Shown: in pieces, positions 17,820 to 25,942 of the stretch | How the letters are laid out: the number at the start of each line of letters is the position of its first letter | How positions within the stretch are numbered: position 1 is the first letter of the stretch | Assembly: GCF_003033885.1 (NCBI RefSeq) | Contig: NZ_CP024081.1 | Location: 839,400 to 903,399 of the forward strand | Direction of reading: 5' to 3' | DNA: 64,000 nucleotides | Source: Pseudomonas rhizophila | GTDB lineage: Bacteria; Pseudomonadota; Gammaproteobacteria; Pseudomonadales; Pseudomonadaceae | Made by a program: the position numbers and the translations under genes | The notes under the pieces: generated by a model | What the model was told of the DNA's origin: nothing | Seen by the model: the letters and a program-made list of their open reading frames with translations, nothing else | Databases searched by the model: none

Positions 17820-17847
17820 AAAAGCCCCGACTGGTTCGGGGCTTTTT
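17820..17847 (+). terminator. rpoS intrinsic terminator
   Basis: AAGCCCCGA pairs with TCGGGGCTT around a short loop and is followed by TTTTCG. It lies 22 bases after the rpoS stop. Confidence 0.88.
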
Positions 17848-17896
17848 CGTTTCTTTGGCGGCTGTTGCAGCGCTTACTCTGTTTGCCGGCTTGGCG

Positions 17897-17914
17897 TGTA
17901 AGCTTTTGCCTAGT
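17897..17914 (+). promoter_or_regulatory. GacA-type upstream activating site for rsmZ
   Basis: TGTAAGCTTTTGCCTAGT matches the left half of the GacA box (TGTAAG-N6-CTTACA) exactly and the right half imperfectly. It is about 190 bases upstream of the RsmZ start, the distance known for Pseudomonas rsmZ. It would make RsmZ dependent on the GacS/GacA two-component system. Confidence 0.7.
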
Positions 17915-18052
17915 GTTGCGTAAGCGTTTGGTTTCCCGTCGAAGGGATAGACGACTATAAAGGCCGTCGTATTTTTCGTATGTTGTTGATATATAGCTAT
18001 ATTTTTATGTATTTCAGTCCTGTGACGAGGCACGGCGACGGCGTTTGGCCAA

Positions 18053-18080
18053 TTGCACTCGCTGGGGAAAATACTAATAT
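18053..18080 (+). promoter_or_regulatory. sigma-70 promoter of rsmZ
   Basis: A -35 TTGCAC (18053-18058) and a -10 TAATAT (18075-18080) are separated by 16 bases. They are placed 8-9 bases ahead of the recognised RsmZ 5' end at 18089. Confidence 0.75.
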
Positions 18081-18088
18081 CAGTCCTG

Positions 18089-18221
18089 TGTCGACGGACA
18101 GACACACCTGTCACGGACGATGGGGAAGGAAGGACATCGCAGGATGCGATTCATCAGGACGATGAAAAGGATCAAAGGGATTAGGGAAAAAATGTGGGCG
18201 GGTCAAACCGCCCCTTTTTTT
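18089..18221 (+). ncRNA. rsmZ: regulatory RNA RsmZ
   Basis: RsmZ sequesters the CsrA-family translational repressors RsmA/RsmE and so de-represses secondary metabolism and other Gac-controlled functions. The transcript starts TGTCGACGGACAG and carries repeated GGA motifs (ACGGACA, CACGGACGA, AAGGAAGGACA, AGGATG, AGGACGA, AGGGATT), several in predicted hairpin loops. It ends in a strong terminator (GGGCGGGTCAAACCGCCCC plus T8). Length about 130 nt and location between rpoS and fdxA both match known P. fluorescens RsmZ. Confidence 0.93.
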
Positions 18222-18222
18222 T
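18198..18222 (+). terminator. rsmZ terminator
   Basis: GGCGGG and CCGCCC pair around TCAAA and are followed by an eight-T run, marking the RsmZ 3' end. Confidence 0.88.
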
Positions 18223-18250
18223 GCCTGCGATTTATTGAATCCGAGAAAAC

Positions 18251-18275
18251 AAAAAGGCCCGCAAGGGGCCTTTTT
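18251..18275. terminator. bidirectional terminator at the fdxA 3' end
   Basis: AAAAAGGCCC and GGGGCCTTTTT form a stem with A and T runs on opposite sides, so it can stop transcripts from either direction. It lies 20 bases past the fdxA stop. Confidence 0.8.
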
Positions 18276-18294
18276 CAACGAGCGCAGGGTGATA

Positions 18295-18618
18295 TCAGCG
18301 TTCGAGGTCTTTGAGCTTGTCTGGTTTGCCATCCCACTCTTTGGCGTCTGGCAACTCGTCTTTCTTTTCGGTGATGTTTGGCCAGATGTCCGCCAGTTCA
18401 GCGTTCAGCTCGATGAAGTTCTCCATGCCGGCCGGCACTTCGTCTTCCGAGAAGATGGCATTCGCCGGGCATTCCGGTTCACACAGGGCGCAATCGATGC
18501 ACTCGTCCGGGTGAATGACCAGGAAGTTCGGCCCTTCGTAAAAGCAGTCCACCGGACAGACTTCTACGCAGTCGGTGTACTTGCACTTGATGCAGTTGTC
18601 GGTGACGACGAAGGTCAT
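18295..18618 (-). CDS. fdxA: ferredoxin FdxA (7Fe-type)
   Basis: This small electron carrier has 107 residues and starts [20 protein letters not shown]. Two iron-sulfur cluster motifs are visible: [14 protein letters not shown] and [12 protein letters not shown], typical of a [3Fe-4S]/[4Fe-4S] ferredoxin. An upstream in-frame ATG (18660) would add 14 residues absent from the family. It is downstream of mutS on the same strand, as in other pseudomonads. Confidence 0.96.
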   Translation of the reverse strand: MTFVVTDNCIKCKYTDCVEVCPVDCFYEGPNFLVIHPDECIDCALCEPECPANAIFSEDEVPAGMENFIELNAELADIWPNITEKKDELPDAKEWDGKPDKLKDLER

Positions 18619-18760
18619 TTCTAATTCTCTCCTCAGGCGGCGGCAGCGGAACCCCTTCACGGTGGGCTCGCCAGGTTCGGGAGCGATAGTCTGCGGACCA
18701 GGCTAATAGTCCGCAGCATCCCAAACCGCGCGAGATTCTACCAGCTTGAACGCCAGTGCG

Positions 18761-21340
18761 TTAGATCCGTGTCTTCAATGAATAAAGCAATTCAAGTGCC
18801 CGACGTGGCGTCAGGTCGTCCAGATCCACTTTGGCCAGTTCATCAAGCACCGGATGCGGCAGGCTGGCGAACAGGTCGCTCTGCTGCGGAGCCGCCGGTT
18901 TGCCTTTGCTCGGACGCGGTGTTTCGTGGGGCAGGCTGGTGGTTTCCAGACGGCTCAGGTGCTCGCGCGCACGGCTGATCACTTCGCTGGGTACGCCGGC
19001 CAGTTGCGCTACCGCCAGGCCGTAGCTCTGGCTGGCCGGGCCGGGCAGTACATGGTGCAGGAACACGATGCGCTCGTTGTGCTCGGTGGCATTGAGATGC
19101 ACGTTAGCCACCAGCGGCTGGCTTTCCGGCAGTACGGTGAGTTCGAAATAGTGGGTGGCAAACAGGGTGTACGCCCGCAGGTGCGCCAGCCGTTCGGCCG
19201 CTGCCCAAGCCAGGGACAGGCCGTCGAAGGTGCTGGTGCCGCGTCCGACCTCGTCCATCAGCACCAGGCTGCGTTCGGTGGCGTTGTGCAGGATGTTCGC
19301 GGTTTCGCTCATTTCCACCATGAAGGTCGAACGCCCGCCGGCCAGGTCATCGCTGGAACCGATGCGGGTAAAGATCCGGTCCACCAGGGACAATTCGCAA
19401 CTGGCTGCCGGCACGAAACTGCCAATGTGGGCCAGCAGCACGATCAAGGCGGTCTGACGCATGTAGGTGGATTTACCGCCCATGTTCGGACCGGTGATCA
19501 CCAGCATGCGGGTGTTGTCATCCAGGCTCAGGTCGTTGGCCACGAACGGCGTGGTCAATACCTGCTCAACCACCGGGTGACGACCCTGGGTGATGCGCAT
19601 GCACGGCTCGCTGACAAACCGCGGGCAGTTGAGGTCCAGGTTCAGCGCGCGTTCGGCCAGGTTGCTCAGCACGTCCAGCTCCGCCAAGGCGCCGGCGGTG
19701 TCCTGCAGCGGCGGCAGTTGGCTGATCAAGTCTTCGAGCAGCGCCTCATAGAGCATCTTTTCCCGGGCCAGGGCACGGCTCTTGGCCGACAACGCCTTGT
19801 CTTCGAACGCCTTGAGTTCCGGGGTGATGAAACGCTCGGCGCCTTTGAGCGTCTGGCGACGAATGTAGTCAGCCGGCGCCTGTTCGGCCTGTTTGCTCGG
19901 CAATTCGATGAAGTAACCGTGGATACGGTTGTAACCGACCTTGAGGTTGGCCAGGCCGGTACGGGCTTTTTCCCGGGCTTCGAGGTCGATCAGGAACTGC
20001 CCGGCGTTCTCGCTCAGCGATTGCAACTCGTCGAGTTCGGCGTCGTAGCCGGTTTTCAGCACACCGCCGTCACGGATCACCGCTGGCGGGTTGTCGATAA
20101 TGGCTTTTTCCAGCAGCGCGGCCAGCTCCGGGTAAGTGCTGGTGGTGCGCGCCAGTTGTTGCAGGTGCGGCGCTTCCAGGTCGGTCATCGCCACCTGAAG
20201 CTCGGGCAGGGCGCCGAGGGCATCGCGCAGGCGCGCCAGGTCACGGGGGCGGGCGTTGCGCAGGCCGATACGCGCCAGGATCCGCTCGATGTCCCCGATT
20301 TCCTTGAGCTGCGGTTGCAACTGCTCGAAGCGATAACGATCCAGCAGGCAGGTAATGGAGCTCTGACGCGCCAGCAGCACCGTCAGGTCTCGCAGCGGAC
20401 GGTTCAGCCAACGGGTCAGCAGACGGCTGCCCATGGCGGTCTGGCAGCGATCGACCACCGATTGCAGGGTGTTGTCGCGCCCGCCGGCCAGGTTGGTGTC
20501 CAGTTCCAGATTGCGTCGGCTCGCGCCGTCCAGCACCACGGTGTCATCCAGGCGCTCATGACGCAGGCTGCGCAAGTGGGGCAGGGTGGTGCGCTGGGTT
20601 TCCTTGGCGTAAGCCAGCAGGCAGCCGGCCGCGCCGATGGCCAGGGTCAGGTTTTCGCAACCGAAGCCTTTAAGGTCCTGAGTGGAGAACTGCTGGCAGA
20701 GACTTTTCAGCGCCGAGTCGCGCTCAAAATCCCACGGCGCCCGGCGCCGAACGCCACGGCGTTTTTCCGCCGGCAGGTCTTTGGGCCAGTCATCCGGGAT
20801 CAGTAATTCCACCGGATTGACCCGCTCCAGCTCCGCCAGCAGATTTTCCCAGCCCTTGATTTCCAGCACCGAGAAATTGCCGCTGGTGATGTCCAGCACC
20901 GCCAGGCCGAACAGGCGCTCATCGCCCAGCACGGCGGCGATCAGGTTGTCCCGGCGTTCATCCAGCAAGGCTTCATCACTGACCGTACCCGGCGTGATGA
21001 TCCGTACGACTTGGCGTTCCACCGGCCCTTTACTGGTGGCCGGGTCGCCGACCTGCTCGCAGATCACCACCGACTCGCCGAGCTTGACCAGCTTGGCCAG
21101 GTAACCTTCCGCCGCGTGGTAAGGAATCCCACACATCGGAATCGCCATGCCCGCCGATTGCCCACGCGCCGTCAGGGTGATGTCCAATAGCTTGGCGGCC
21201 TTCTTCGCGTCCTCGTAGAAGATCTCGTAGAAGTCGCCCATGCGGTAGAACATCAGCTGATCGGGGTGCTGATTCTTCAGGCGCCAGTATTGTTGCATCA
21301 TTGGCGTGTGGCTGGAGAGGTCGTTTACGGCTGTATTCAT
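18761..21340 (-). CDS. mutS: DNA mismatch repair protein MutS
   Basis: MutS recognises mismatches and small loops and recruits MutL. From the ATG at 21340 the product is 859 residues. The Phe-X-Glu mismatch motif is in [15 protein letters not shown]. The Walker A is [19 protein letters not shown] and the Walker B/signature region is [16 protein letters not shown]. The C-terminal helix-turn-helix and tetramerisation tail follow. A possible start 48 bases upstream is not supported by the family. mutS marks the left edge of the island. Confidence 0.97.
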   Translation of the reverse strand: MNTAVNDLSSHTPMMQQYWRLKNQHPDQLMFYRMGDFYEIFYEDAKKAAKLLDITLTARGQSAGMAIPMCGIPYHAAEGYLAKLVKLGESVVICEQVGDPATSKGPVERQVVRIITPGTVSDEALLDERRDNLIAAVLGDERLFGLAVLDITSGNFSVLEIKGWENLLAELERVNPVELLIPDDWPKDLPAEKRRGVRRRAPWDFERDSALKSLCQQFSTQDLKGFGCENLTLAIGAAGCLLAYAKETQRTTLPHLRSLRHERLDDTVVLDGASRRNLELDTNLAGGRDNTLQSVVDRCQTAMGSRLLTRWLNRPLRDLTVLLARQSSITCLLDRYRFEQLQPQLKEIGDIERILARIGLRNARPRDLARLRDALGALPELQVAMTDLEAPHLQQLARTTSTYPELAALLEKAIIDNPPAVIRDGGVLKTGYDAELDELQSLSENAGQFLIDLEAREKARTGLANLKVGYNRIHGYFIELPSKQAEQAPADYIRRQTLKGAERFITPELKAFEDKALSAKSRALAREKMLYEALLEDLISQLPPLQDTAGALAELDVLSNLAERALNLDLNCPRFVSEPCMRITQGRHPVVEQVLTTPFVANDLSLDDNTRMLVITGPNMGGKSTYMRQTALIVLLAHIGSFVPAASCELSLVDRIFTRIGSSDDLAGGRSTFMVEMSETANILHNATERSLVLMDEVGRGTSTFDGLSLAWAAAERLAHLRAYTLFATHYFELTVLPESQPLVANVHLNATEHNERIVFLHHVLPGPASQSYGLAVAQLAGVPSEVISRAREHLSRLETTSLPHETPRPSKGKPAAPQQSDLFASLPHPVLDELAKVDLDDLTPRRALELLYSLKTRI

Positions 21341-21494
21341 GGGTGTCAGGGAGGCTCGTTGAAAGGTGTGGGGCAAAAGGAGGGGCATTGGCCCGGCTTT
21401 TCCGCGATGGGCGCAAGGTTAACATGGGCGGTCTGGTGCGACCCATATGTGAGTGGTTTTTGGGGTTGGGTGTATCGGGGGGGTGTATATCCGT
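21341..21494. other. mutS upstream region, no gene seen
   Basis: This carries the mutS 5' flank on the minus strand. No reading frame is supported, and no promoter hexamers were assigned with confidence. Confidence 0.35.
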
Positions 21495-21770
21495 TGCTGC
21501 GGTAACGGCTGCTTATGGTTCCGCCCTTACGGCGGCTCACTTTTGAGAAGCGCAAAAGTAAGCAAAACGCTTTTGCCCCACCACTTGGCACCTCGCCTAG
21601 GCTCGGTGTGCCCTCACTCCGGCATTGCTCCGTGGGCCCGCCGCGAAGGACCATCCATGGTCCAGCGCGGCTATCCCGGCATCCATGCCGGGATACCCAC
21701 TACGCAATACCTGCGTTCGGCCATCGTGGTTAACGGGGCGCCGAGATCAACGTCCACCGCGAGGCGGCCT
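21495..21770. repeat. dispersed Pseudomonas intergenic repeat with nested palindromes
   Basis: This block has several perfect palindromes (for example CCCGGCATCCATGCCGGG near 21677 and GACCATCCATGGTC near 21649) and reads as a long imperfect structured element. From memory it resembles a widely repeated intergenic sequence of P. fluorescens-group genomes. Short frames through it are not credible genes. Confidence 0.5.
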
Positions 21771-22375
21771 GACAGCCGGCCTGGTTCTTGGTGGGTTCGC
21801 GTTTCTCCTGTGGGAGCGAGCCTGCTCGCGAAGGCGGTCTGACAGCCGGCCTGGTGCTCTGGCTGTACGCCGATCCAATTGTGGGAGCGAGCCTGCTCGC
21901 GATGACGGCTGCCAATACAACTTAGTTGTAACTGGACTACCGCTATCGCGAGCAAGCTCGCTCCCACAGTGATTACTCGGGCTTCTCTTAGGTCTCGGCT
22001 TGCATCATGAATGCCTACCTCGGGCTCAACCACATCCAGCGTCCGATTCGCCAGCAACTGCCCCAGTTCGATCATCTGCTGGACCCCCAGCGCGATATGC
22101 CGTCGCGAGCCCTCCAGGTCGAATGCCAGATCACTGACCATGGCGTTGGCCGAGGCCAGGGTTTCGCTGAGGTTGGCGAGCAGGCACTCGGCGTCGATGT
22201 TCGGAGCGATGACGTAAAGGGTATCGAGTGTGTCGGATGTTTCTTTGTCGGCTGGCGGCTTGAGGTAGTAGTCCAGAGCGCGGGTGGCGGCTTCGTCGAG
22301 TTTTTTGGCTTTGGCCGATTGGGTGCGGGCGATGTGATCGTCTGAGGTTGGGGGATTTGGAGTGTTCTTGAACAT
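21671..22375 (-). CDS. small Pseudomonas hypothetical protein (DUF6124-like) with REP-derived C-terminal extension
   Basis: The ATG at 22375 is preceded by AAGGATCC as ribosome-binding site. The first ~125 residues (MFKNTPNPPTSDDHIARTQ, then a helical ALDYYLKP...ECLLANLSETLASANAM core) resemble a family of short Pseudomonas proteins of unknown role, often present in many copies per genome. After about residue 130 the frame runs into REP DNA (TVGASLLAIAVVQ is a translated REP) and continues to residue 234. The natural stop therefore seems lost to repeat insertion. Function unknown. Confidence 0.5.
   Translation of the reverse strand: MFKNTPNPPTSDDHIARTQSAKAKKLDEAATRALDYYLKPPADKETSDTLDTLYVIAPNIDAECLLANLSETLASANAMVSDLAFDLEGSRRHIALGVQQMIELGQLLANRTLDVVEPEVGIHDASRDLREARVITVGASLLAIAVVQLQLSCIGSRHREQARSHNWIGVQPEHQAGCQTAFASRLAPTGETRTHQEPGRLSGRLAVDVDLGAPLTTMAERRYCVVGIPAWMPG
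21809..21969. repeat. cluster of three REP repeats
   Basis: Two forward REPs (about 21809-21835 and 21881-21907) and one inverted copy (about 21941-21969) share the GGGAGCGAGCCTGCTCGC core. The last two form a REPIN. They overlap the 3' end of the minus-strand small ORF. Confidence 0.85.
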
Positions 22376-22798
22376 GCTTTTGGATCCTTGAGGTTGAGCC
22401 ACCGCTCACTCGCGACTAAACGAGGGGGGGCAGCTGTACGCAGGTTAGTCGACCGGGGATCCAAGGAACCGGCGCGCCCGAGGGCGCCCTGCGCACAGCC
22501 ACCATCAAGTGCAGGAATGGGGATACCTGACTGAATGGAGCAATGAGCACCTTGGAATACCGAGCGACTAAACCCGATCACTGATGGGCAGTGACGGGAT
22601 CAAAAGTACTAATTGGATCCAAGGTGGACAAGCCGGCGGATTCTGGCGCAGTTGTAGGCAGAGGCGCAAGGCGACGTAGCCCGGCCTCGCAAATTTGAAG
22701 GAGGCAGATCGGGCGGTTTCCCAAGAGGTTGTAGGGGTTTTTCCAAGTGCCGACAATAGCTGACACCAGCCCAGCGCGTTAGGGCCGCCTGCATCGGT
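22376..22798. other. intergenic region, no gene seen
   Basis: No reading frame here has a supported start or family match. The motif GCGACTAAAC occurs twice (about 22411 and 22563), suggesting remnants of duplicated upstream regions of the small-ORF family. It leads into the REP tandem duplication. Confidence 0.4.
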
Positions 22799-23068
22799 GT
22801 TGAATGTGCCGCCGTCATCGCGAGCAGGCTCGCTCCCACAGTTTTACCGAGTCGTTCACGGACCTCGCATACACCCCAAATCCCCTGTGGGAGCGAGCCT
22901 GCTAGCGAAAGCGGTGGATCAGCTTGCATTGATGTTGAATGTGCTGTGGTCTTCGCGAGCAGGCTCGCTCCCACAGTTTTACCGAGTCGTTCACAGACCT
23001 CGCATACACCCCAAATCCCCTGTGAGAGCGAGCCTGCTCGCGATAGCGCTGGGTCAGCTTGCATTGAT
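22799..23068. repeat. 135-bp tandem duplication, each unit carrying a REPIN
   Basis: Two adjacent copies begin with the same GTTGAATGTGC at 22799 and 22934, exactly 135 bases apart. A third start-like junction is at 23069. Each unit holds an inverted REP, about 45 bases of spacer (CGAGTCGTTCAC...) and a forward REP. The copies differ at only a few positions, so the duplication looks recent. It lies directly upstream of the repressor gene. Confidence 0.9.
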
Positions 23069-23091
23069 GTTGGACGGAAACACTTCACCAT

Positions 23092-23113
23092 CGATATGCA
23101 CACTTATGCAAAA
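23092..23113. promoter_or_regulatory. possible autoregulatory operator upstream of the repressor
   Basis: Two TATGCA half-sites occur at 23095 and 23105, ten bases apart, like the half-sites in the larger operator cluster downstream of the gene. They lie about 40 bases ahead of the repressor start. This is an inference from motif similarity. Confidence 0.4.
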
Positions 23114-23146
23114 CAGCATTTGTCTTCTGCAAAAAGAACCCGCATC

Positions 23147-23890
23147 ATGCGCGTTATGCAAAAACGCAACGTTTCTACCGTATTAAGGGCACTGCTCGAT
23201 CAGCACGGGATCTCCCCCACGGAGCTTCACCGTCGTACCGGCGTGCCTCAGTCAACCCTGTCGCGGATTCTCAGTGGCAAGATTGTCGATCCTTCGGATA
23301 AACACATCTCGAAGATCGCCGAATACTTTGCCGTGAGTACCGATCAGTTGCGCGGGCGCGCGGACATTGCGTCTGCCGGCCATCCGCGCCGCGACGAGCC
23401 GCATTCCGAACTCAAGGACATAAGCCTGTGGGATGACGACACCCCCGTCGAAGAAGACGAGGTGTCGGTCCCTTTTCTGCGTGAGGTTGAATTGGCTGCT
23501 GGATCAGGAAGATTCGTCATCGAGGAAAGCGAGCGCTCAAGCCTGCGCTTTGGCAAGCGCAGCCTGCGTCATAACGGCGTGCAGTTCGACCAGGCCAAAT
23601 GCGTGACGGTACGCGGCAACAGCATGTTGCCAGTGCTGCGCGATGGCGCCACGGTCGGGGTGAACGCAGGCAAGTGCGGGATCGGCGACATCGTCGACGG
23701 CGATCTCTATGCCATCAACCACAACGGTCAACTGCGGGTAAAGCAGCTTTATCGTTTGCCCACCGGCATCCGTCTGCGCAGCTTCAACCGCGACGAGCAT
23801 CCGGATGAGGACTACACCTTCCAGGACATGCAGGATGAGCAAATCGTCATCCTCGGCCACGTCTTCTGGTGGGGCATGTACGCCCGTTAA
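23147..23890 (+). CDS. PrtR-like autocleavable transcriptional repressor (HTH plus S24 peptidase)
   Basis: This is the likely master switch of the tailocin island. The 247 residues have an N-terminal XRE-type helix-turn-helix (about 10-65; TELHRRTGVPQSTLSRIL) and a C-terminal LexA-like S24 domain. It has a putative Ala118-Gly119 cleavage site in ELAAGSG, the Ser159 nucleophile in GNSMLP and Lys199 in LRVKQLYR. Such repressors self-cleave when bound to RecA filaments. The ATG at 23147 is chosen; ATGs at 23096 and 23156 are possible. A terminator follows, then the operator cluster. Confidence 0.9.
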   Translation: MRVMQKRNVSTVLRALLDQHGISPTELHRRTGVPQSTLSRILSGKIVDPSDKHISKIAEYFAVSTDQLRGRADIASAGHPRRDEPHSELKDISLWDDDTPVEEDEVSVPFLREVELAAGSGRFVIEESERSSLRFGKRSLRHNGVQFDQAKCVTVRGNSMLPVLRDGATVGVNAGKCGIGDIVDGDLYAINHNGQLRVKQLYRLPTGIRLRSFNRDEHPDEDYTFQDMQDEQIVILGHVFWWGMYAR

Positions 23891-23908
23891 CCCCTCCGCT
23901 GTCAGATA

Positions 23909-23934
23909 AAACCCGCCATCGTGCGGGTTTTTTT
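23909..23934 (+). terminator. repressor gene terminator
   Basis: AAACCCGC and GCGGGTTT form a perfect 8-bp stem followed by a run of seven T, 19 bases after the repressor stop. Confidence 0.88.
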
Positions 23935-23973
23935 ACGCCTGTGAAAATCCCCTGACCCCTGTGTTTGCTGGGC

Positions 23974-24049
23974 TTTATGCGCCTATGCATTCGATGCGCA
24001 TAAATAAATGCATTTACGCATTGACTGTATATGCATTCATGCATATTCT
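23974..24049 (+). promoter_or_regulatory. operator cluster and main tailocin promoter
   Basis: A -35 TTGACT (24021-24026) and -10 TATTCT (24044-24049) are 17 bases apart. Three palindrome-like sites surround or overlap them: TATGCATTCGATGCGCATA (23984-24002), AATGCATTTACGCATT (24007-24022) and ATATGCATTCATGCATAT (24029-24046, filling the spacer). The last two would block polymerase when occupied. The neighbouring PrtR-like protein is the obvious ligand, giving SOS-inducible expression of everything downstream. Binding is inferred. Confidence 0.75.
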
Positions 24050-24055
24050 GTGTCC

Positions 24056-24335
24056 AAGCCGCTCGACAAAGCGGCTGGCAACGAAGCTCTTTAGTTCCAC
24101 CAACAGGCAGCGATGAACCGGCCTTAACGGTTCAGAGGGTTGGCAACTGACCCGGGTGTGCAGCGTAAAGCACCAGAAGCAGTTATCCGGCGGGCAGGGA
24201 CCGCGGTCGGAAAAACAATTTGAATGGATCCGTACCGCGCCAGTCGCGCCGAAAGATCAACTTCCTTCTGGCCATCGGCCAGGGAAGGCGAAGGACCGCA
24301 TTACTGAAAAGCCCGGTTCACCCCGGGCTTTTTGG
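24056..24335 (+). ncRNA. structured untranslated leader ending in a terminator (possible antitermination element or sRNA)
   Basis: About 280 bases follow the operator-controlled promoter without a credible gene. They contain successive hairpins: AGCCGCT/AGCGGCT (24056-24076), GAACCG/CGGTTC (24115-24133) and CTTCC..CTGGCC/GGCCAG.GAAG (24261-24286). A strong terminator ends the leader at 24307-24333. A full transcript must pass this terminator to reach the holin and tail genes, so the element may be a processive-antitermination leader or be released as a small RNA. The role is inferred. Confidence 0.55.
24307..24333 (+). terminator. terminator between tailocin promoter and holin
   Basis: AAAGCCCGG and CCGGGCTTTTT pair around TTCACC, with a T tract. 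It lies about 70 bases before the holin start and would stop unmodified polymerase. Confidence 0.85.
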
Positions 24336-24405
24336 AATGCCTACCTCAAGAGACATCGTTTGAACCCAACACACATTTCTCATCCATCACCCCAGGAGGC
24401 GTGAC

Positions 24406-24756
24406 ATGACAAACGAGCAACAAGCGTTGCTGGACATGCCGATCTGGCTGGTCATCGTGCTCGCCCTGGTGGGCGGCGTGACCGGCGAGATGTGGCGTGC
24501 CGACAAAGAGGGCGCCCGCGGCTGGTCGCTACTGCGTCGCCTGGCCCTGCGTTCCGGCGCCTGCATGGTCTGCGGCGTCTCGGCGATCATGCTGTTGTAC
24601 GCCATGGGCCTGTCGATCTGGGCCGCAGGAGCCTTCGGTTGCCTGACGGCGATGGCCGGGGCGGACGTGGCCATCGGGCTTTACGAACGCTGGGCCGCCA
24701 AGCGGATGGGCGTCAGTGAGCTGCCGCCGCGTGATTCCCGTTCCGACCAACATTGA
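24406..24756 (+). CDS. phage-type holin
   Basis: This is an inner-membrane protein expected to form lesions that let the endolysin reach peptidoglycan and release tailocin particles. The 116 residues show three likely membrane segments (about 11-28, 48-65, 67-90), a charged loop after the first and a basic C-terminus. An ideal AGGAGG lies at 24393. It is the first gene of the P2-like tail cluster, the position held by the holin in R-pyocin clusters. The matching endolysin is 27 kb downstream. Confidence 0.88.
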   Translation: MTNEQQALLDMPIWLVIVLALVGGVTGEMWRADKEGARGWSLLRRLALRSGACMVCGVSAIMLLYAMGLSIWAAGAFGCLTAMAGADVAIGLYERWAAKRMGVSELPPRDSRSDQH

Positions 24757-24803
24757 TCCCTCGCTGCTGATCTTCGTGCCGCCATAAAAAACAGGAGACC
24801 TTG

Positions 24804-25316
24804 ATGCCTGCCGCCCTCGAAAAACCGTCGCAGCTGTTCTTCGCCATTGCCCAGACGCTACGCGCCACTTATCCCACTTTGAAAATCGGCAGCCCCCAGG
24901 AGTTCGATGGCACCGACGACCAACCCTGGGTGCTGATTGCCCTCGAGCGTGATGCGTCAGGCAACCGCGCCAACGACGGACGTATCGCCCATGTCCTGAC
25001 GGTTTCCCTGCAAGTGGTCATGGCCGTTGCGGGATGGGAGGCGTGCGATCTCGCCGGTGAGCTGAAACATCTGGTGGTGGATAACCGCTGGGGGCTGTCG
25101 GGCGATCAATGTGATCTGCCCACGGAGATCGATGGCCTTGCATCCACGTTCACCCACGAAGCTCGGGCATACACCGCCTGGACCCTTTCATTTACCCAAA
25201 CCCTCTACCTCGGCTCGACGCTGCTGGAGGACCCGTTGGGCATCCCGAAATTTGCCCGGACCTGGGAAGTCTCGAACATCGATGACCCGGCTCAATACAC
25301 CGCACTTGAGGGCTGA
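24804..25316 (+). CDS. tail completion/terminator-like protein of the P2-like tailocin (tentative)
   Basis: The 170-residue product has no motif I recognise with certainty. Its size, its mixed alpha/beta pattern, the ending SFTQTLYLGSTLLEDPLG and its place just ahead of gpV resemble small tail-completion or terminator proteins. These cap the tail tube and sheath. It corresponds in position to PA0615 of the P. aeruginosa R-pyocin cluster. The second tail set has its own terminator candidate at 37000. Confidence 0.6.
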   Translation: MPAALEKPSQLFFAIAQTLRATYPTLKIGSPQEFDGTDDQPWVLIALERDASGNRANDGRIAHVLTVSLQVVMAVAGWEACDLAGELKHLVVDNRWGLSGDQCDLPTEIDGLASTFTHEARAYTAWTLSFTQTLYLGSTLLEDPLGIPKFARTWEVSNIDDPAQYTALEG

Positions 25317-25319
25317 CCC

Positions 25320-25931
25320 ATGTTTGATGCGCTATTACGGATGCATCTGGGGCCGCTCATCGAGCGTCTGGCCGAGATGGAAACCGAACTGGAAGACCTG
25401 CATCGGCGCGCCGACAGTTTCTGTCGCATCGGTGTTTGTCAGGAAGTCGATGCGACCAGCAACACCTGCAAGGTCAGCCATGGCGAATTGCTGACCCCGG
25501 CGATCCGTTTTTTCAATCCCAGTGCTGGCGAACAGAGCGAGTCGCGGATTCCCTCCGTGGGCGAGCAGTGCTTGCTGCTGAACCATGGCGGCGGTGAGAG
25601 CGGTGGGCAGTCAGTGGCGTTGTTCGGTCTCAACGGCGGTCAATTCCCGCCCGTCTCCACACAGGCATCACTGACGCGCCGCCGCTATCAGGACGGCACG
25701 GAAAACGGCTACGACCACGCCAGCCATGTCCTGCACTGGCAAAACGGCCCGACGGCATTCACCGGTTCCCGTGAGTCCATCGACTTAAGCATTGGCCCGG
25801 CGAGGCTGGCGATGACGCCGCAGGCCATCGAATTGCAACTGGGCGCCGTCGGCATACGGCTCGACGCGTCCGGTGTGCACCTGAGCGGCCCGGTGGTGGA
25901 TCACCAGGGGCGCGTCATCAGTACCGCATAA
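25320..25931 (+). CDS. baseplate spike protein, P2 gpV-like
   Basis: gpV forms the central spike at the baseplate tip that punctures the target outer membrane. The 203 residues show an N-terminal helix (MHLGPLIERLAEMETELEDL), an OB-like region (VCQEVDATSNTCKVSHGE) and a repetitive C-terminal beta stretch. That stretch (LSIGPARLAMTPQAIELQLG) is consistent with a triple beta-helix. It begins 4 bases after the previous gene and is followed by gpW. Confidence 0.85.
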   Translation: MFDALLRMHLGPLIERLAEMETELEDLHRRADSFCRIGVCQEVDATSNTCKVSHGELLTPAIRFFNPSAGEQSESRIPSVGEQCLLLNHGGGESGGQSVALFGLNGGQFPPVSTQASLTRRRYQDGTENGYDHASHVLHWQNGPTAFTGSRESIDLSIGPARLAMTPQAIELQLGAVGIRLDASGVHLSGPVVDHQGRVISTA

Positions 25932-25942
25932 GAGATTTCCTC

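Noticed and set aside
18854..20806. 650-codon plus-strand frame opposite mutS
   Set aside because: Antisense shadow of mutS with no family features.
22799..23068. CRISPR-like repeat array
   Set aside because: The repeated units are palindromic REP pairs in a 135-bp tandem duplication; there are no regular short spacers and no cas genes.
23891..24055. PrtN-type activator gene or P-box as in P. aeruginosa pyocin loci
   Set aside because: No PrtN-like gene and no run of P-box repeats were seen; control appears to be direct repression plus possible antitermination.
24156..24404. 82-codon GTG frame between the tailocin promoter and the holin
   Set aside because: It runs through the hairpins and the terminator at 24307-24333 and has no family resemblance or good ribosome-binding site; the region reads better as untranslated leader.
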